Notes under the pieces: model-generated
Database searches by the model: none
What the model saw: only the letters and a program-made list of their open reading frames with translations
What the model was told of the DNA's origin: nothing
Assembly (NCBI RefSeq): GCF_004341515.1
Contig: NZ_SLZF01000006.1
Coordinates: forward strand, 372,001-436,000
Direction of reading: 5' to 3'
From: Allobosea sp. BK604
GTDB lineage: Bacteria > Pseudomonadota > Alphaproteobacteria > Rhizobiales > Beijerinckiaceae
Length of the DNA: 64,000 nucleotides
Made by a program: the position numbers and the translations under genes
Part shown: piece by piece, positions 40,603-49,580 of the stretch
Layout of the letters: every line of letters starts with the position of its first letter
How positions within the stretch are numbered: position 1 is the stretch's first letter

Positions 40603-41979
40603 ATGGACGTTTCGCGGCGCTCGCTGCTGACGACGGCTCTTTTTGGCACAGGCGCGCTGATCGGCGGCCCAGCCTGGGCGCAGGCGGGCAAGCCCGGCGC
40701 CGCGCTGGCGCTCGGCACGTTCGGGCTCGAGGCCAGCCAGTTCGGCCTGCGCCCGGGCGCGACCGACGACCAGTCGAAGCTGCTGCAGAATGCCCTGGTC
40801 GAGGCCGCGAAGCGCAGTGCGCCGCTGATCGTGGCGCCCGGCCGCTATCGCATCGCCAATGTCGTCCTGCCCGAAGGGGCGCGGCTGATCGGCGTCCCCG
40901 GCGCGACGCAATTCGTCGCGGCGCAGGCCGCCCCGTTGCTCGTCGCCCGCCGGATCAAGCGCGCGGCGGCCAGCGGCATCGGCCTCGACGGGCTCGACAT
41001 CCGCGTCGGCCAGCGCGACGGGCTGCTTGCCGCGGACGAGGTCGCCGAGCTCAGCCTCAGCGATTGCGACTTCGCCAATGCCGGCTCGGTGGGACTCGTC
41101 CTGAACCGCACGGCCGGCCGCATCGAGACGAACCGCTTCCACTCGATGCGCGAAGCCGCGCTGTTCTCGCTCGACTCGCGCGGGCTGACGATCGAGGGCA
41201 ACCAGGTCGAGGATTGCGGCAATAACGGCATCCAGCTCTGGCGCACGCAGCCGGGCGACGAGCAGTCGCTGATCCGCGGCAATCGGCTCAACCGCATCCG
41301 CTCCGATGCCGGCGGCGACGGGCCGAACGGCAACGGCATCAGCCTGTTCAAGGCCGGCGGCGTGATCATCGAGGGCAACACGCTGCGCGACTGCGCGCTG
41401 ACCTTCATCCGCAACAATTCCGGCTCGGGCGTGCAGATCATCGGCAACCAGGGCAAGCGCTGCGGCGAGACCGCGCTCTATTCCGAATTCGCCTTCGAAG
41501 GCGCGATCATCAGCAACAACCTGGTCGAGGATTGCGCGCAGGGCGCCAACATCACCAATCTCGACCATGGCGGCCGGCTCTCGGTCTTCGCCAACAACAT
41601 CATCCGCAACGCCCAGAAGGGCTTCGCCCCGAAGGGCAAGGAGCCGGTCGGCGGCATGGGCGTTCATATCGAGGCGGAGGCGGCGATCACCGGCAATGTC
41701 ATCGAGGGCGCCAGCGATATCGGCATCTCGCTCGGCTGGTCCTGGGGCATGCGCAACCTCGCCTGCACCGGCAACATGGTGCGCAAGACCGGGATCGGCA
41801 TCTCGGTCTCGGTCGTGCCGAAGGAGCGCAACGCGCTGATCGCCAACAACATCATCGCCGAGGCCAGGCTCGGCGCGGTGCTCGGCACCGAATTCGGCAA
41901 GGTCGTCACCGGCGACCTGACGCAAGGCATCGACAAGCGCGCCTCCGGGATCAAGGTCGAGAACAACGCCGTCAGCTAG
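40603..41979 (+). CDS. Tat-exported right-handed beta-helix repeat protein (TIGR03808-like)
   Basis: A 458-aa exported protein. The twin-arginine motif SRRSLLTTALFG and AQA cleavage site are in the first 32 residues. The remainder is a parallel beta-helix with repeated N-x-I/V-x-[DGN] rungs (GLTIEGNQVEDCGNNGIQLW, GGVIIEGNTLRDC, GAIISNNLVEDC, AAITGNVIEGASDIGISL), the pectate-lyase-like fold. A GGAGGT ribosome site lies 6 nt before the ATG. No function is established; polysaccharide binding or cleavage is possible. The gene is bracketed by inverted family A repeats, and its stop TAG comes from copy 6. Confidence 0.85.
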   Translation: MDVSRRSLLTTALFGTGALIGGPAWAQAGKPGAALALGTFGLEASQFGLRPGATDDQSKLLQNALVEAAKRSAPLIVAPGRYRIANVVLPEGARLIGVPGATQFVAAQAAPLLVARRIKRAAASGIGLDGLDIRVGQRDGLLAADEVAELSLSDCDFANAGSVGLVLNRTAGRIETNRFHSMREAALFSLDSRGLTIEGNQVEDCGNNGIQLWRTQPGDEQSLIRGNRLNRIRSDAGGDGPNGNGISLFKAGGVIIEGNTLRDCALTFIRNNSGSGVQIIGNQGKRCGETALYSEFAFEGAIISNNLVEDCAQGANITNLDHGGRLSVFANNIIRNAQKGFAPKGKEPVGGMGVHIEAEAAITGNVIEGASDIGISLGWSWGMRNLACTGNMVRKTGIGISVSVVPKERNALIANNIIAEARLGAVLGTEFGKVVTGDLTQGIDKRASGIKVENNAVS

Positions 41980-42081
41980 AGCATTTTCGAGCGAAGTGGA
42001 TACCGGTTCGCGTGAAGAAAATGCGTCAAAACAAGTAGATAGAGAATTTTCGCGATTCGAAGAAACGCGGAAATGCTCTAG
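41976..42081 (-). repeat. Family A 106-bp palindromic element, copy 6
   Basis: CTAG at both ends; provides the stop codon of the preceding gene. Its reverse complement is identical to copy 3 over all 106 bp. Confidence 0.95.
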
Positions 42082-42117
42082 ATCATCGGACCGGATATCG
42101 TATCCGGTCCGATGATC
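42081..42117. repeat. Perfect 17-bp inverted repeat with 3-nt loop
   Basis: GATCATCGGACCGGATA - TCG - TATCCGGTCCGATGATC, with no mismatch. It sits between family A copy 6 and family B copy 3. As RNA it is a very stable hairpin but has no T-run, so it is not a classical terminator; as DNA it could be a protein-binding site or a residual element. Confidence 0.9.
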
Positions 42118-42132
42118 CAGCTCCTTGTTTTC

Positions 42133-42177
42133 GCATCGGCTTTTCCGAAGACCGCAAGCCAGTTTTCGGGCCGATGC
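42133..42177 (+). repeat. Family B palindromic intergenic repeat, copy 3
   Basis: GCATCGGCTTTTCCGAAGAC ... GTTTTCGGGCCGATGC. The outer arms GCATCGGC and GCCGATGC pair perfectly and the inner arms TTTTCCGAA/GTTTTCGG partially. Third palindrome in a 200-bp block. Confidence 0.82.
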
Positions 42178-42192
42178 GCTGAACCGCGCCGT

Positions 42193-42807
42193 TCAGTCGT
42201 CGCTCGGCCCGCTCCAGCCGGGCAGATAGCTCGCGTCCTCCGTCTTGGCCTCGGCGATGGCGAGGTCGAGCGCCTTGTCGAAACTGCGCCGGACCAGACC
42301 GCCCTTGATCCGCCGGCGCAGGAAATCGGCCCAGAGAAATTCGCTGAACGGGGTCGTGTCCTTGGCGAAGCCGCCCGCCTTGCGCAGGGCTCCCGCGAGC
42401 GAGCGATAGGGATCGTCGACGAGATCGGTGATCGAACCCGGCAAATCCTCGTAGGTGCGGCGCCTGCCCTTCTCGTCGAACGGATGCATCCAGCCGCGGC
42501 TGTCGAGATAGATCCAGAACGCCTCCTTCTGCAGGCGGCTCAGATCGCTGATGACGGTGGTCAGCACTTGTTTCTCGCCTTCGAGCAGCAGCGCCAGCGC
42601 AAGATGGTGATGGTCGATCAGGTAGGGCCGCTGCTTCGGCCCGAGCACGACCGGGATCATGTGCTTGCCGAGATATTCCTTTTCCTTCCTGCGGCTCTCG
42701 TCGCGCCAGCGCGCGCGCTTCTGCGCGACTTCGCGCATGCCGACCGAAATCTGGGTCGGGCGCAGGTCCGCAATAGCGGTCTGATTCAGCAATGGATCGA
42801 GGAGCAT
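42193..42807 (-). CDS. ParB-like (ParBc_2) protein
   Basis: A 204-aa cytosolic protein of the ParB/sulfiredoxin-like fold. The motif PTQISVGMREVAQKRARW is followed by IPVVLGPKQRPYLIDHHHLALALLLEGE, where the H-x-H-x-x-A-L segment is the family signature. There is no ParA partner and no DNA-binding HTH, so it is not the chromosome-partition ParB. It overlaps no neighbour but is 15 nt from the SulP gene on the same strand. Function unknown; the fold suggests nucleotide binding or nuclease/kinase-like chemistry. Confidence 0.8.
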   Translation of the reverse strand: MLLDPLLNQTAIADLRPTQISVGMREVAQKRARWRDESRRKEKEYLGKHMIPVVLGPKQRPYLIDHHHLALALLLEGEKQVLTTVISDLSRLQKEAFWIYLDSRGWMHPFDEKGRRRTYEDLPGSITDLVDDPYRSLAGALRKAGGFAKDTTPFSEFLWADFLRRRIKGGLVRRSFDKALDLAIAEAKTEDASYLPGWSGPSDD

Positions 42808-42822
42808 GGGCGCAGCGACCTT

Positions 42823-44544
42823 TCAGGCGCGGACGATGGGAGCGTCAGGTCGACGCGCTCCGGTGGGCAGCGCCTGACGCAGCGCGACGACTGCCTCCTC
42901 GACGCTGTGGAAGAGATGGTCCGAGCCGAGCTCGGCCGTGATGCCGAATTGCAGGAGGGCCGCCCGGGCACGCACCGATTCGAGGCGCGCGATGGCGAAG
43001 CCGATGCCTTGCTCACGGCAAGCCCGCACGAGACCGCTCAGCGCCTGGGCGGCGGTATAGTCGATGGCGGCGATGGCGCTGGCCTCGAGCACGAGAATGG
43101 CTGGGCGGCGGGTCTCGATCAGCGCCAGCATCGCCTGGCGGAAGCTGTTGGCATTGGCGAAGAGCAACGGCGCCTGGAAGCCGACGACGAGCACGCCCGG
43201 CGTCGGCTCGACCTTCTGGCCCGCTTCCGGCGGCCACCAGATCGTGGTGCCCTCGATCTTGCCGAACTCGATCGGCTGGCTTCGCGTCGTCATCCAGACG
43301 CCGTGCAGCAGCGAGATGCCGATGCCGATGGCGACGCCGGCCTCGATCGGCAGGAAGACGATGCCGAGCGCTGTCAGCAGGATCAGCCCGAACTCGGCCG
43401 GCGCCTGGCACGCGACGGCCATGATGGTGCCCAGGCGGAAAATGCGCTGGGCGACGAAGAGCAGCACACCGGCGAGCGCAGCCTGCGGCACCTTGGCGAG
43501 CAGCGAGCCGCCGGCCAGCGCGAGCGCAAGGACGATCGCGGCGGCGAGCAGGGCGCTGCGCTGGGTGCTGCCGCCGGTCTCCGCGACCACGGCCGTGCGC
43601 GGCGGGCTGGCATTGACCGGAAAGCTGCCCGCGAGCCCCGCGACGAGATTTGCCGCGCCGAGGCCGAGGAAGTCGCGGTCGATATTGGCGTCGGCACCGT
43701 CAGGATCACGGAAGGAGCGGCTGACGGCGGCCCCTTGCATCATCACGATCAGGCAGAGCACGAGCGCCAGTGGCAGCAATTGCCGGATCACGCTCCAGTC
43801 GAGCGCGAAGCTGGGCAGTTGCGGTATCGCTGCCGGCAAGGCGCCGAGCACGGCGACGCCGCGCGCCTCCAGGCCGAAGACCGGCACGGCGATCGTCGCC
43901 AGAGCGAGCGCGATCAGCGCGCCCGGCAAGCGCGCCGACATGCGCTCGCAGACCAGCATCGCGGCGAAGACGCCGAGGCCGATCACAGTCGAGATCGGGT
44001 TGATGGCGCCGATATGCTGCCCGAGCGCCCGCAATTGCCCGACGACATCATGGGCGCCGCCGGGAATGCCGAGCAGCCCGGGAAGTTGCGAGACCACGAT
44101 ATGGACGGAGATGCCGGCGAGGAAGCCGGTGACGACCGGGGTCGAGAGCAGGTCTGCGACCCAGCCCAGCCGGAGCAGGCCGCCGAGGACCAGGAGAGCA
44201 CCGACCATCAGGGCGAGCAGCGGCGCCGTCGTGCCCAGGCTCGCGCCGCCGGCTGCCAGCGTGGCGAGGGTGCCGGCGAAGATCGGCGTGATCGTCGAAT
44301 CGGCGCCGACCGTCAGCAGGCGGCTCGCGCCCAACAGCGCGAAGCCGATCGTCGCCGCGACGAAGGCGAGGAAACCCAGCTGCGGCTCGAAGCCGCCGAG
44401 CCGCGCCGTCGCCATCTGCTCGGGAATGGTGATCGCCGCCAGTGTCAGCCCGGCGACGAGATCACGGCCGATCCCCTCGCCGCGTAGCATCCCGCCGGCA
44501 AGGGCGGGCTTCACGATCGCGCGCCCGGGCGGCTCCATCGGCAT
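42823..44544 (-). CDS. SulP-family anion transporter with C-terminal STAS domain
   Basis: Inner-membrane SLC26/SulP carrier, 573 aa. The transmembrane domain (about 25-400) includes LVAGLTLAAITIPEQMATARLGG, GSFPVNASPPRTAVVAETGGSTQ (the conserved anion-site helix) and many hydrophobic helices. The STAS domain covers about 440-555, with ILVLEASAIAAIDYTAAQALSGLV. The ATG at 44544 is chosen over an in-frame TTG at 44565. Substrate may be sulfate, bicarbonate or another oxyanion; no sulfur-assimilation genes are close. Confidence 0.9.
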   Translation of the reverse strand: MPMEPPGRAIVKPALAGGMLRGEGIGRDLVAGLTLAAITIPEQMATARLGGFEPQLGFLAFVAATIGFALLGASRLLTVGADSTITPIFAGTLATLAAGGASLGTTAPLLALMVGALLVLGGLLRLGWVADLLSTPVVTGFLAGISVHIVVSQLPGLLGIPGGAHDVVGQLRALGQHIGAINPISTVIGLGVFAAMLVCERMSARLPGALIALALATIAVPVFGLEARGVAVLGALPAAIPQLPSFALDWSVIRQLLPLALVLCLIVMMQGAAVSRSFRDPDGADANIDRDFLGLGAANLVAGLAGSFPVNASPPRTAVVAETGGSTQRSALLAAAIVLALALAGGSLLAKVPQAALAGVLLFVAQRIFRLGTIMAVACQAPAEFGLILLTALGIVFLPIEAGVAIGIGISLLHGVWMTTRSQPIEFGKIEGTTIWWPPEAGQKVEPTPGVLVVGFQAPLLFANANSFRQAMLALIETRRPAILVLEASAIAAIDYTAAQALSGLVRACREQGIGFAIARLESVRARAALLQFGITAELGSDHLFHSVEEAVVALRQALPTGARRPDAPIVRA

Positions 44545-44699
44545 CGACCCATCGTCCCCAGCCAAACCGATAGCCGGCTCAGACTTTCCGGCAATCCAGG
44601 CTGGATTCTTGGCCGATTCAAGGCGGTGGTCAGGTCAGGAGCTCATCGTCCAGGTCGCTGCAGGGGCCGTCGGCAGGTCATCACGAAACCTTGCACGCT

Positions 44700-45707
44700 C
44701 TAGGCGGTCAGAAACTCCGTCGCCCGGACGAGCCCGACCTCGATGCCGTTCCAGTTCTTCAGCAGCGTCTCGCGCATCGGCGTGAATTCGGCTGCCTCCA
44801 TGCCGCTCATCGGCAGGAAGCGCGCGATCAACGCCGCCATCACCATCTCGGAGGCGCGCCCGGCGCCGTCATCGCATTTCAGCGCGATGCCATAGCCGAG
44901 CTCGGGGATGGCGCCGCAATAGACGCCCTCGGCGCCGGTCTTGATGAAGATGCGCTCACCGAACAGCCCCATCACGCGGGTGTCGAAGCGGCCGGTGCCG
45001 GCGACCATGAAGGGATGGGCGGCGACGGCCTTGCGAATGCGGGAAGCAGCCTCGGCACGCTTCGGCCCGAGCCCCTGCCCCGTACCAATCCGGGCGAAGC
45101 CGCGGGCGAGCGCCGTCAGCGGCACGGCATAGCTCGGAATCGAGCAGCCGTCGGTGCCCATGTGATCGGAGGAATGCTTCGCGCCGGTCACCTCTTCCAG
45201 CGCGGCGCGGACGGCCTGCTGCACGGGATGGCCGGGCTTCACATAGCCGACCGGGTCCTCGTCGAGGCCGCAGGCGAGACAGACGAAACCGGCATGCTTG
45301 CCGGAGCAATTATTGTTGAGCGCGGTCGGCTCCAGCCCGGCCCTGGCGATGGCGCGGGCGGCGGCCTCGTTCATCGGCCAATGCGCGCCGCATTCGAGGC
45401 AATTGGCGCCGCGCCCCGCTTTCCTCAGCATGCCGAAGGCGGTCTCGGCATGTTGCGGCTCGCCGGAATGCGAGGCGACGGCGAGCGCGATCTCGGGCTC
45501 GGTCAGGCCGTAATGGTCGGCCGCGCCGCTCTCCAGCAGCGGCAGGGCCTGGATCGCCTTCACCGCCGAGCGCGGAAACACCGGGCGGTCGACATCGCCG
45601 AGCGAGAGCACCACCCCGCCATCGGCATCGACCACGATCACGGAACCGCGATGGCGCGATTCGACCGTGTTGCCGCGCGTCACCTCGGCGAGAACGGGGT
45701 TTTCCAT
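44700..45707 (-). CDS. ansA: Rhizobium etli-type L-asparaginase (class 3)
   Basis: Cytosolic asparaginase of 335 aa, unrelated to the E. coli type. Visible are RSAVKAIQALPLL, giving the S-x-x-K beta-lactamase-like catalytic pair, HSGEPQH with the second Ser, NCLECGAHWP, and NNNCSGKHAGFVCL with the zinc/substrate Cys-Lys region. The ATG at 45707 has GGAGG 6 nt upstream; a longer reading from 45797 lacks a ribosome site. It hydrolyses asparagine to aspartate and ammonia for use as nitrogen source. Stand-alone, divergent from the alpha/beta hydrolase gene. Confidence 0.9.
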   Translation of the reverse strand: MENPVLAEVTRGNTVESRHRGSVIVVDADGGVVLSLGDVDRPVFPRSAVKAIQALPLLESGAADHYGLTEPEIALAVASHSGEPQHAETAFGMLRKAGRGANCLECGAHWPMNEAAARAIARAGLEPTALNNNCSGKHAGFVCLACGLDEDPVGYVKPGHPVQQAVRAALEEVTGAKHSSDHMGTDGCSIPSYAVPLTALARGFARIGTGQGLGPKRAEAASRIRKAVAAHPFMVAGTGRFDTRVMGLFGERIFIKTGAEGVYCGAIPELGYGIALKCDDGAGRASEMVMAALIARFLPMSGMEAAEFTPMRETLLKNWNGIEVGLVRATEFLTA

Positions 45708-45840
45708 GAAAGCCTCCAGGCGGCGCATATAAGTGGTGAGCGGCCTTGTGGCGTTTGCCGCTCGACCTGTCAAAAGCCGTGGCGCAAACTGGCGCATCCT
45801 GCCATCAACGACGCGTCACCCTTCGCGCAGACGAGCCCGC

Positions 45841-46665
45841 ATGCAGCCCGACTACGAGACAGAATACAATAATCGCGCCCGCGTGCCGGAGCATCCCGGC
45901 ATCATCGCGGGCTGGGCCGCCGACGCCGCCGCCTATCGCGCGAGCTCGGTCAACGAGCTCGGCATCGTCTATGGCGAGGGCGCGCGCCAGCAATACGACC
46001 TGTTCAAGCCGGAGACGGTGAAGAGCAGCGCCATCGTGCTGTTCATCCATGGCGGCTACTGGCAGGCGCTCGACCGCTCGTTCTTCTCGCATATCGCGCG
46101 CGGCGTGAACGGGCTCGGCGTGCCGATGGCGGTCGCGGGCTACGATCTCTGCCCGCAGGTCGAGCTCGGCCATATCGTCTGGGAGATCCAGCACGCCGCC
46201 GCGGCGCTGTGGCGGCAATATAATCTGCCGATCGTCGCGGCCGGGCATTCCGCCGGCGGGCAGCTCGCCGCCTGCCTGCTCGCGACCGACTGGAAGAATG
46301 TCGACCCCGAATTGCCGGACCTCGTCGTGACCGCGGCCTATGGAATCTCCGGCCTCTACAATCTGAAGCCGCTGACCGAGACCAGCATCAACAAGGCACT
46401 TGGCCTGACCATGGAATCGGCCGAGCGCGAGAGCCCGCTGTTCTGGCCGGCTCCCTCGGGGCTGATCATGGACGCGGTCGTCGGCGGGGCCGAGAGCGAT
46501 GAATACCTGAAGCAGAGCCGGCGCATCACCGATGTCTGGGGGCTCGAAGGCGTCAGGACGCGCTATGAGGAGATCGCCGGGGCCAACCATTTCACCGTGC
46601 TGGCCGACCTGCCGAACCCGGAGAGCGCGATGAGCCGGCGCCTCGCCGCGCTCGCGGGCGCTTGA
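45841..46665 (+). CDS. Alpha/beta hydrolase, kynurenine formamidase-like
   Basis: A 274-aa cytosolic hydrolase. Oxyanion-hole motif HGGYW and nucleophile elbow GHSAGGQ are those of the arylformamidase/HSL branch; an acidic residue follows in VVGGAESDEYLKQS and the His in GANHFTV. The N-terminus YETEYNNRARVPEHPGIIAGWAADAAAYR matches kynurenine formamidase-like proteins. No other tryptophan-pathway gene is near, so the physiological substrate is uncertain. Codons upstream of the ATG are not protein-like. Confidence 0.83.
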   Translation: MQPDYETEYNNRARVPEHPGIIAGWAADAAAYRASSVNELGIVYGEGARQQYDLFKPETVKSSAIVLFIHGGYWQALDRSFFSHIARGVNGLGVPMAVAGYDLCPQVELGHIVWEIQHAAAALWRQYNLPIVAAGHSAGGQLAACLLATDWKNVDPELPDLVVTAAYGISGLYNLKPLTETSINKALGLTMESAERESPLFWPAPSGLIMDAVVGGAESDEYLKQSRRITDVWGLEGVRTRYEEIAGANHFTVLADLPNPESAMSRRLAALAGA

Positions 46666-46781
46666 TCTTCCCGCCGGAGCCTCTATCCAGAGCTGACCAT
46701 TGAGCGGAGGCGGATCAGCCCCCTGAGGGCATCGAGCGATGCCGTCGGAGACGATCCGGCTCCCGGATTTCGGAGTGCGCG

Positions 46782-47018
46782 ATGCAGACCTTCTTCGTCG
46801 AGATCAAATGCAAGCTCGGCAAGACCTACGAGGTCGCCAGCGAGCTCGCCGACCGCGAGATCGCCTCGGAAATCTATTCGACCGCCGGCAATTACGACAT
46901 CCTCGCCAAGTTCCATGTCGCGGCGGATGTCGATATCGGGCATTTCGTCGCGCAGAAGGTGCAGTCGATCCCCGAGATCGCCGACACGCACACGATCATC
47001 ACGTTCAAGGCGTTCTGA
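46782..47018 (+). CDS. Stand-alone Lrp/AsnC RAM ligand-binding domain protein
   Basis: A 78-aa protein consisting only of the RAM (regulation of amino-acid metabolism) domain: MQTFFVEIKCKLGKTYEVASEL, then STAGNYDILAKFHVAADVDIGHFVAQKVQSIPEIADTHTIITFKAF. It has no DNA-binding helix-turn-helix. Stand-alone RAM proteins assemble into dimers or decamers that bind amino acids and may modulate full-length Lrp proteins such as the one at 35781. It lies upstream of the malic enzyme gene but 159 nt away. Confidence 0.85.
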   Translation: MQTFFVEIKCKLGKTYEVASELADREIASEIYSTAGNYDILAKFHVAADVDIGHFVAQKVQSIPEIADTHTIITFKAF

Positions 47019-47177
47019 AAGCGGCTGGGCAGCTGGCCGCCCCGGCGAGGGTGCGGCGATCTTGTCATTCCCGTCGCATCATTCTTGCCGCGTCGAAGCT
47101 TGACGACACCCCCGTTTCCGCGCGACCTCGCTCTCTGGAAGAGGCGTGCGAGCGCCGCGAAGTCGGGGAAGCGGAGA

Positions 47178-49475
47178 ATGAAGAGCACCTTGTCGTCGGA
47201 TCTGCGCTCAGGCGCGCTGGTCTACCACCGCACCCCCCGCCCCGGTAAGATCGAGATCCAGGCCACCAAGCCGCTCGGCAACCAGCGCGACCTGGCGCTG
47301 GCCTATTCGCCCGGCGTCGCCGCCGCCTGCGAAGCGATCGTCGACGACGCGGCCGAAGCCGCCGAGCTGACCGCGCGCCAAAACCTCGTCGCCGTCATCA
47401 CCAACGGCACCGCCGTGCTCGGCCTCGGCGATATCGGCCCGCTCGCCTCCAAGCCGGTGATGGAGGGCAAGGCCGTCCTCTTCAAGAAATTCGCCGGGAT
47501 CGACTGTTTCGACATCGAGGTCGACCAGAAGGAGATCGAGAAATTCGTCGATGTCGTCGCGGCGCTGGAGCCGACCTTCGGCGGCATCAATCTCGAGGAC
47601 ATCAAGGGCCCGGAATGCTTCGAGATCGAGGAGAAGCTCAAGGCCCGGATGAACATCCCGGTCTTCCATGACGACCAGCACGGCACCGCGATCATCGTCG
47701 GCGCCGCCATCCTGAACGGGCTCGATCTCGCCGGAAAGCAGATCGGCAACGTCAAGATCGTAGTCTCCGGCGCCGGCGCCGCCGCGCTGGCCTGCCTCAA
47801 CCTGCTGGTCGAGCTCGGCGCCAAGCGCGAGAACATCTGGGTCACCGATATCGACGGCGTGGTCTACAAGGGCCGCACCACGCTGATGGACCGCTGGAAG
47901 GAGGTCTTCGCGCAGGAGACCGAGGCGCGGACGCTGAACGACGTCATCGGCGACGCCGATATCTTCCTCGGCCTCTCGGCCGCCGGCGTGCTCAAGCCGG
48001 AGATGGCCAAGCGCATGGCCGCCAAGCCGCTGATCATGGCGCTGGCCAATCCCAATCCCGAGATCACGCCCGAGGACGCGCTCGCCGCCCGTCCGGACGC
48101 GATGATCTGCACCGGGCGCTCGGATTATCCGAACCAGGTCAACAACGTCCTGTGCTTCCCCTATATCTTCCGCGGCGCGCTCGACGTGCAGGCGACGACG
48201 ATCAACGAGGCGATGAAGCTCGCCGCCGTGCGCGCCATCGCGGCGCTGGCGCGCGAGGCGACCTCCGATATCGCGGCCCGCGCCTATGGCGGCGAGGCCC
48301 AGACCTTCGGCGCGACCTCACTGATCCCGAACCCGTTCGATCCGCGGCTGATCCTGCGCATCGCGCCGGCGGTGGCGGAAGCGGCGATGACGACCGGCGT
48401 CGCCCGCAAGCCGCTGCTCGACATGGAGGCCTATCGCGAGAACCTCTCGCGCTTCGTCTTCCGCTCCGGCTTCATCATGAAGCCGCTCTTCGCCCAGGCG
48501 AAGGCCGATCCCAAGCGCGTGATCTATGCCGAAGGCGAGGATGAGCGCGTGCTGCGCGCCGCGCAGGTCGCGCTCGAGGAAGGCTTCGCCGTGCCGATCC
48601 TGATCGGCCGCCCGAGCGTGATCGAGAGCCGCATCAAGCGCTTCGGCCTGACGATCCGGCCCGGCATCGATTGCGAGCTGGTCAACCCCGAGGACGACCC
48701 GCGCTATCGCGACTATGTCCAGACCTATCTCGACATTGCCGGCCGGCGCGGCATCACGCCCGAGGCCGCCCGCTCGCTCGTGCGCACCAACAACACGGTG
48801 ATCGCGGCGCTGGCGGTGGCGCGCGGCGAGGCCGATGCGATGATCACCGGGCTCGAAGGCCGGTTCATGTCGCGGCTCCGGCACATCAAGGACATTATCG
48901 GGCTGGAAGCCGGGGCGCGCGACATCTCGGCGCTGACACTGATCATCACCAACAAGGGCGCCTTCTTCCTCGCCGACACGCATGTGAAGCATGATCCGAC
49001 GGCGGAGGAGATCGCCGAGATGACCGTGCTCGCCGCGAGCCATGTCGCCCGCTTCGGCATCGCGCCCAAGATCGCCCTGCTCTCGCATTCGGATTTCGGC
49101 GCGGCCGACACCGCCTCGTCGCTGAAGATGCGCAAGGCGCTCGGCCTGATCCAGGAGCGCGCGCCCGATCTCGAATGCGACGGCGAGATGGAGGCCGATT
49201 CCGCGCTGGTCGAGATGATCCGCGAGCGTGTCCTGCCCTCCTCGCGGCTGAAGGGCGTGGCGAATGTGCTGATCTTCCCCAATCTCGACGCCGCCAATAT
49301 CGCCTACCAGTTCGCCAAGGTCCTGGCCGACGCGCTGCCGGTCGGGCCGATCCTGATCGGCGCGGCCAAGCCCGCCCATATCCTCACCGGCAACGTCACG
49401 GCGCGCGGCGTGGTCAACATGACCGCCGTCGCCGTGGTCGAGGCACAGGAACGGGCTGCGGCGAAAAAGGCCTGA
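47178..49475 (+). CDS. maeB: NADP-dependent malic enzyme fused to phosphotransacetylase-like domain
   Basis: A 765-aa hybrid enzyme, the usual MaeB length. The malic enzyme part covers about 1-430: YSPGVAAACEAI, NGTAVLGLGDIGPLASKPVMEGKAVLFKKFAGIDCFDIEVD (substrate/metal), VFHDDQHGTAIIVGAA and the NADP Rossmann motif SGAGAAALACLNLL. The rest is a phosphate acetyltransferase-like domain (YAEGEDERVLRAAQVALEEGF...) that in this family is regulatory rather than catalytic. It decarboxylates malate to pyruvate with NADPH. The ATG is preceded by GGAAGCGGAG. Confidence 0.94.
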   Translation: MKSTLSSDLRSGALVYHRTPRPGKIEIQATKPLGNQRDLALAYSPGVAAACEAIVDDAAEAAELTARQNLVAVITNGTAVLGLGDIGPLASKPVMEGKAVLFKKFAGIDCFDIEVDQKEIEKFVDVVAALEPTFGGINLEDIKGPECFEIEEKLKARMNIPVFHDDQHGTAIIVGAAILNGLDLAGKQIGNVKIVVSGAGAAALACLNLLVELGAKRENIWVTDIDGVVYKGRTTLMDRWKEVFAQETEARTLNDVIGDADIFLGLSAAGVLKPEMAKRMAAKPLIMALANPNPEITPEDALAARPDAMICTGRSDYPNQVNNVLCFPYIFRGALDVQATTINEAMKLAAVRAIAALAREATSDIAARAYGGEAQTFGATSLIPNPFDPRLILRIAPAVAEAAMTTGVARKPLLDMEAYRENLSRFVFRSGFIMKPLFAQAKADPKRVIYAEGEDERVLRAAQVALEEGFAVPILIGRPSVIESRIKRFGLTIRPGIDCELVNPEDDPRYRDYVQTYLDIAGRRGITPEAARSLVRTNNTVIAALAVARGEADAMITGLEGRFMSRLRHIKDIIGLEAGARDISALTLIITNKGAFFLADTHVKHDPTAEEIAEMTVLAASHVARFGIAPKIALLSHSDFGAADTASSLKMRKALGLIQERAPDLECDGEMEADSALVEMIRERVLPSSRLKGVANVLIFPNLDAANIAYQFAKVLADALPVGPILIGAAKPAHILTGNVTARGVVNMTAVAVVEAQERAAAKKA

Positions 49476-49580
49476 CGCTCGCGAGATTGCGAGGCGCTTT
49501 TCCCGCCTGACCATCTTGCCCTTGCGGCAGGCACAGGCGAGAAACGGCGGCGACGTGGTGTTGCGCGAGGGGAGAAAGAC

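Noticed and set aside
42112..44487. 791-codon plus-strand frame across the ParB-like and SulP genes
   Set aside because: Antisense to two well-supported genes and compositionally a shadow (Arg/Asp/Gln-rich).
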